From Micromonospora_J zhanjiangensis (lineage in GTDB: Bacteria; Actinomycetota; Actinomycetes; Mycobacteriales; Micromonosporaceae), in NCBI RefSeq assembly GCF_042650605.1, contig NZ_JBHSBN010000013.1, positions 112,933 to 176,932 on the forward strand: a DNA stretch of 64,000 nt, in the 5' to 3' direction. Positions 61,455 to 64,000 of the stretch are shown here, piece by piece. A program made the translations under genes and the position numbers. The stretch's first letter is position 1. Every line of letters starts with the position of its first letter. The notes beneath the pieces are model-generated. The model ran no database searches, had not been told where the DNA came from, and saw only the letters and a list, made by a program, of their open reading frames with translations.

Positions 61455-61877
61455 ATGAGATACACCGTCGAGTGTGTGCGGTCGGGCGACTGGTGGGCGA
61501 TCACGGTGCCCGAACTCAAGGGCGTCTTTTCCCAGGCTCGCCGCCTGGACCAGGTGGAGCCGATGGCTCGCAAAGCCATCGCGCTCATGCTCGAAGTCGA
61601 TATCGACAGCTTCCACGTCGAGGTGAAGCCCCATGTGCCCGAAGAGGTTGTGCGCGCTCGGCAGGCCCGCACGGCTCTTCGGGAAGCGGAGCGGTCGGCC
61701 GAGGAGGCCACCCGGCACGCCGCGACCGAGTTGCTGCGGCAGGGCTACACCGTGCGCGACGCGGGCGCGCTGCTCGGTATCTCGCCGCAGCGGATTTCGC
61801 AGATCACGGCCACGGCGTCGAAGTCGACCGGAAGCACCAAGCCGCGGACGGATGCCAGGGGACGGCGGGCGGCCTGA
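61455..61877 (+). CDS. hicB: HicB-type antitoxin
   Basis: A 140-residue protein with a partial RNase H-like domain: RYTVECVRSGDWWAITVPEL then KGVFSQARRLDQVEPMARKA. A C-terminal helix-turn-helix (LLRQGYTVRDAGALLGISPQRISQI) follows, suited to operator binding. It starts 9 bp after hicA with GAGGGGGG before the ATG. It should bind and block HicA and repress the operon. Confidence 0.85.
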   Translation: MRYTVECVRSGDWWAITVPELKGVFSQARRLDQVEPMARKAIALMLEVDIDSFHVEVKPHVPEEVVRARQARTALREAERSAEEATRHAATELLRQGYTVRDAGALLGISPQRISQITATASKSTGSTKPRTDARGRRAA

Positions 61878-61951
61878 CCGGAGGCGTACCCGGCGTGGCG
61901 ACTGGCGCGAGCGAGGGTCGAGACGGCTCGTGCGGGGGTTAGGGTCTGCCG

Positions 61952-62710
61952 GTGCTCTTGATTGTGCTGCGTAGGTCGGTCGCGGTGGTGGTCGCCTGTC
62001 TGGTGGCCGGGTGCGGTCCGTCGGCGGCCCGCCCACCGGGCGAGACGACCCCCGCCACGGCCCCGGCTACGAACTCACCCGCAGGCGAGAAGGCAGCTCC
62101 ACGGGTCCCGGCAACGGGCGGATCCGGCTACTCCGCCGCGCTGTCCGCACGGTTGGTGACGGCGGACTCCCTGCCGGCCGGCTTCGTCGTGGACATCGCG
62201 ACCGACATGCCGCCGGACGCCGGAGACCGGCGTCCAAGGACCGACAGGCCCTGTTCGGACGAGACGATCCCGTTGCTGTCGGCGAGGCAGCTGACCGGGA
62301 ATCCGGAGACGATGGCCGCGGCCACCCTCAGCCATGACGGAGGTCCCGACAGCCTGTGGGTGGGAAACGAGATCATCAGGACCTACGCCGGGGACGGCGC
62401 ACGACAGGCCCTGACCGACCTGCGGGCGCTCGTCGGCCGTTGCCCCACGGTCGTCGTGTCGTCCGGCGCCGGTGTCGGCGACCGGCACCGCTTCGCGGTT
62501 ACACCCGGGCCGCGCCTCGGTGACGACAGTGTCCGCGTCAGCTGCGGCGCGACCTCCGCTTCCGGGACGCTGACCTGTGACAGCCTGCTCGTCCGGGTCG
62601 GTGCAGCTCTGGTGGCCGTCCAGGAAGAAGGCAACAAACCCGGCGACGGCGACTACCTCACCCAGGTCGCCGAAGCGGCGGTACGCCGATACCAGGCGAC
62701 CGGCTCCTGA
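61952..62710 (+). CDS. Lipoprotein of unknown function
   Basis: A 252-residue protein with signal SVAVVVACLVAGC, so the Cys near residue 21 is the lipid site. A Pro/Thr/Ala linker and a folded domain with two or more cysteines follow (TDRPCSDETIPLLSARQL, VGRCPTVVVSSG, VSCGATSASGTLTCDSLLV). The general form is that of PknH-sensor-like or DUF3558-like actinobacterial lipoproteins. GTG start with a TAGGGT box 6 bases upstream. No link to CRISPR is evident. Confidence 0.78.
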   Translation: MLLIVLRRSVAVVVACLVAGCGPSAARPPGETTPATAPATNSPAGEKAAPRVPATGGSGYSAALSARLVTADSLPAGFVVDIATDMPPDAGDRRPRTDRPCSDETIPLLSARQLTGNPETMAAATLSHDGGPDSLWVGNEIIRTYAGDGARQALTDLRALVGRCPTVVVSSGAGVGDRHRFAVTPGPRLGDDSVRVSCGATSASGTLTCDSLLVRVGAALVAVQEEGNKPGDGDYLTQVAEAAVRRYQATGS

Positions 62711-62722
62711 ACCGTCCGTGAG

Positions 62723-63637
62723 CTATGTCGACCGGTTCAGTCCGCCTGGCAGCGGCTCGCGACGTTCCAGCCAGCCCGCCGGGACGCCGTCGCCGCCGAC
62801 TCCGGTGTAGGCGGCGACGATGCCACCCACGATGGCCGCCGTGGTGTCGACGTCGCCGCCGGCCTCGACGCACGCGTGGATCGCCGCTGGGTAGTCGTCG
62901 AGCCGGGTGGCGGCGACCCACAGCGCGAACGGCACCGTGTCGAAGGCCAGCACCTGCGAGCCGTTGCCGAGTTCGTAGGCGGCCTCGGCCACACTCGCCC
63001 CCAGCAACCGCCTGGCCCGGACCATCCCGTCCATTACTTTGCTCTCGACGAGGTGCGCCAGCACCGCGTCGAGCAGGTCGTCGGGCGCGATCCGGTGCCG
63101 GGTCAACCGGGCCCACCCGGCCTCCGCGGCGGCGACCGCGACGGCGGCGGCACCGAGGACGGCCTCGGCATGCGCGTGCGTGACCTCCGCCGACCGCATG
63201 GCCTGCAACGCGGCGGTACGGCTGTCCCCGGGGTGGAAGGCACCCAGCGGGGCGACCCGCATCGCCGCACCGTTGCCCATCGAGCCTTGGCCGCCGAACG
63301 CGGCACCGGCGGCATCCCGCCAGGGCACACCGTCACGTAGTTGGCGGAGCAGGACCACGGCCCCGCCGCCGTAGCCGCGGTAGGGCTCGAAGCGCTCGGC
63401 GAACCGTACGGCCAAGCGGTCCTGGTCGATGCCGCCGTGTTCCCGTAGCTCGTCGACGATCGAGCAGGCCATCTCGGTGTCGTCGGTCCACGGCCACGGC
63501 GCGTCGGGTAGTTGGCCGGCGAGCAGCGCCGGGAGGCTGGTGCCGGGAACGAAGAACTGGGCGCCGAGCGCGTCGCCCACCGACAGTCCGTCCAGGCTGT
63601 CGGTGCACAGGTCCATCATGGTCATGTTCTGATTCAT
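62723..63637 (-). CDS. ADP-ribosylglycohydrolase (DraG) family protein
   Basis: A 304-residue protein with the DraG metal sites: SVGDALGAQFFVPG near the start, WPWTDDTEMACSIVDEL near residue 50 and VEAGGDVDTTAAIVGGIVAAYTG near 270. These Asp/Thr clusters bind two Mg ions and remove ADP-ribose from proteins or other acceptors. I start at MNQNMTMMDL (63637); the frame extends 21 codons further into CRISPR-relic sequence, which argues against the longer start. No ADP-ribosyltransferase is adjacent. Confidence 0.92.
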   Translation of the reverse strand: MNQNMTMMDLCTDSLDGLSVGDALGAQFFVPGTSLPALLAGQLPDAPWPWTDDTEMACSIVDELREHGGIDQDRLAVRFAERFEPYRGYGGGAVVLLRQLRDGVPWRDAAGAAFGGQGSMGNGAAMRVAPLGAFHPGDSRTAALQAMRSAEVTHAHAEAVLGAAAVAVAAAEAGWARLTRHRIAPDDLLDAVLAHLVESKVMDGMVRARRLLGASVAEAAYELGNGSQVLAFDTVPFALWVAATRLDDYPAAIHACVEAGGDVDTTAAIVGGIVAAYTGVGGDGVPAGWLERREPLPGGLNRST

Positions 63638-63655
63638 CCTGCCAGACGCGCTCCC

Positions 63656-63765
63656 GTCCACCCGAGGTCCCCCGATCGGCGATAATCGCAACTTGCCCAA
63701 CCAGGTAATGCAGCTCCTGGCGTTCCACAGCTGCGCTCGGCCATCGACCGAGCGAGGATCGCAAC
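63656..63765 (+). CRISPR. Relic mini-array: two decayed repeats around one spacer-sized segment
   Basis: A repeat-like unit ending GATAATCGCAAC at 63692, a 37-nt segment (63693-63729) and a clearer repeat at 63730-63765 that begins GCTGCGCTCGG and ends GCGAGGATCGCAAC. In the second unit, the stem has changed on both sides (GCTCGG/CCGAGC in place of GCCCGG/CCGGGC), so pairing is kept. Confidence 0.75.
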
Positions 63766-63812
63766 GACGAGTGGTGGGAGCCGTTCACCCTCGGCCGGGT
63801 AGCCTGACCCCC

Positions 63813-63890
63813 ATGGGCGACGCCTGGCTGGACGGGTCACCGGGTTCAGCGCCGTTGCCGCGTGGCCTAGCCCCAACGCCGTTCAGTTAG
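63813..63890 (+). CDS. Short or truncated reading frame of 25 residues
   Basis: ATG preceded by TAGCCT and seven bases, the same arrangement as several leaderless starts here. It reads MGDAWLDGSPGSAPLPRG then LAPTPFS and stops. It could be a small gene or the 5' end of a gene broken by the element that seems to begin downstream. Confidence 0.3.
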   Translation: MGDAWLDGSPGSAPLPRGLAPTPFS

Positions 63891-63933
63891 GCAGGGGCGG
63901 GTGTGGTCAAGGGTGTGTTGATCAGGAAGTAGG

Positions 63934-63995
63934 AAGCGGAGTTCCGGTATCAAGGTTTGTCACTCCAAGACAACCCAGAACCAGGAACTCCGCTT
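63934..63995. mobile_element. Possible end of another insertion sequence
   Basis: AAGCGGAGTTCC (63934-63945) and GGAACTCCGCTT (63984-63995) are exact complements 38 bases apart, and the sequence is less GC-rich. Such paired motifs occur near IS ends. The window stops before any transposase could be seen, so this is tentative. Confidence 0.3.
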
Positions 63996-64000
63996 GGTGG

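Overview
The window is very GC-rich, with almost every third codon position G or C, frequent GTG starts and many starts that look leaderless. Gene content includes a mycothiol-era DinB-like protein, an F420-type LLM oxidoreductase, a SARP-like regulator, a class I terpene cyclase and the hisI-trpE-trpC-trpB-trpA-lgt ... gltB-gltD order. Together these point to a filamentous actinobacterium, most likely Micromonosporaceae. That assignment is an inference from gene order and style, not from a search.

Layout. 1-5.3 kb: the end of a secreted subtilisin, a PepSY protein with a two-component system, a small secreted protein, a terpene cyclase and a DinB-like protein. 5.5-9.3 kb: an asymmetric heterodimeric ABC exporter whose two genes are joined by a duplicated start region. 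9.3-13.7 kb: a quinone-reductase-like flavoprotein, a TetR-controlled ABC-2 exporter, a MerR regulator and a nucleotidyltransferase. 13.8-21.6 kb: hisI, trpE, a Trp-associated membrane protein, trpC, trpB, trpA and lgt (trpD and trpG are not here). 21.6-27.2 kb: an FAD monooxygenase, a large AfsR/SARP-like ATPase and an acetyltransferase. 27.3-33.8 kb: gltB-gltD. 33.8-47.6 kb: accessory genes, including a nitronate monooxygenase, an LLM oxidoreductase, VOC/AraC divergent genes, a soluble FtsK-like protein with three RecA-like segments, LtrA, a lipoprotein, a phosphotransferase, an overlapping three-gene operon of unknown proteins and a very short GntR repressor. A 48-bp inverted-repeat element lies on either side of the phosphotransferase and the unknown operon.

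47.7-63.8 kb is a CRISPR superlocus. It holds a 133-nt leader, array 1 (35 repeats plus a decayed one), a complete type I-C operon (cas3-cas5-cas8c-cas7-cas4-cas1-cas2), a second leader split by an intact IS630 element, array 2 (23 repeats), a hicAB toxin-antitoxin pair, a lipoprotein, an ADP-ribosylglycohydrolase and a relic two-repeat mini-array. Removing the IS630 and one copy of its TA target restores a second leader of exactly the same length (133 nt) as the first. Array 1 repeats are layered in sequence classes that record its growth. One array 2 spacer resembles, in frame, the cas8c gene of a type I-C system, so this system appears to have sampled a rival CRISPR locus.

The right edge carries a short truncated-looking reading frame and an inverted repeat that may be the start of another insertion sequence.
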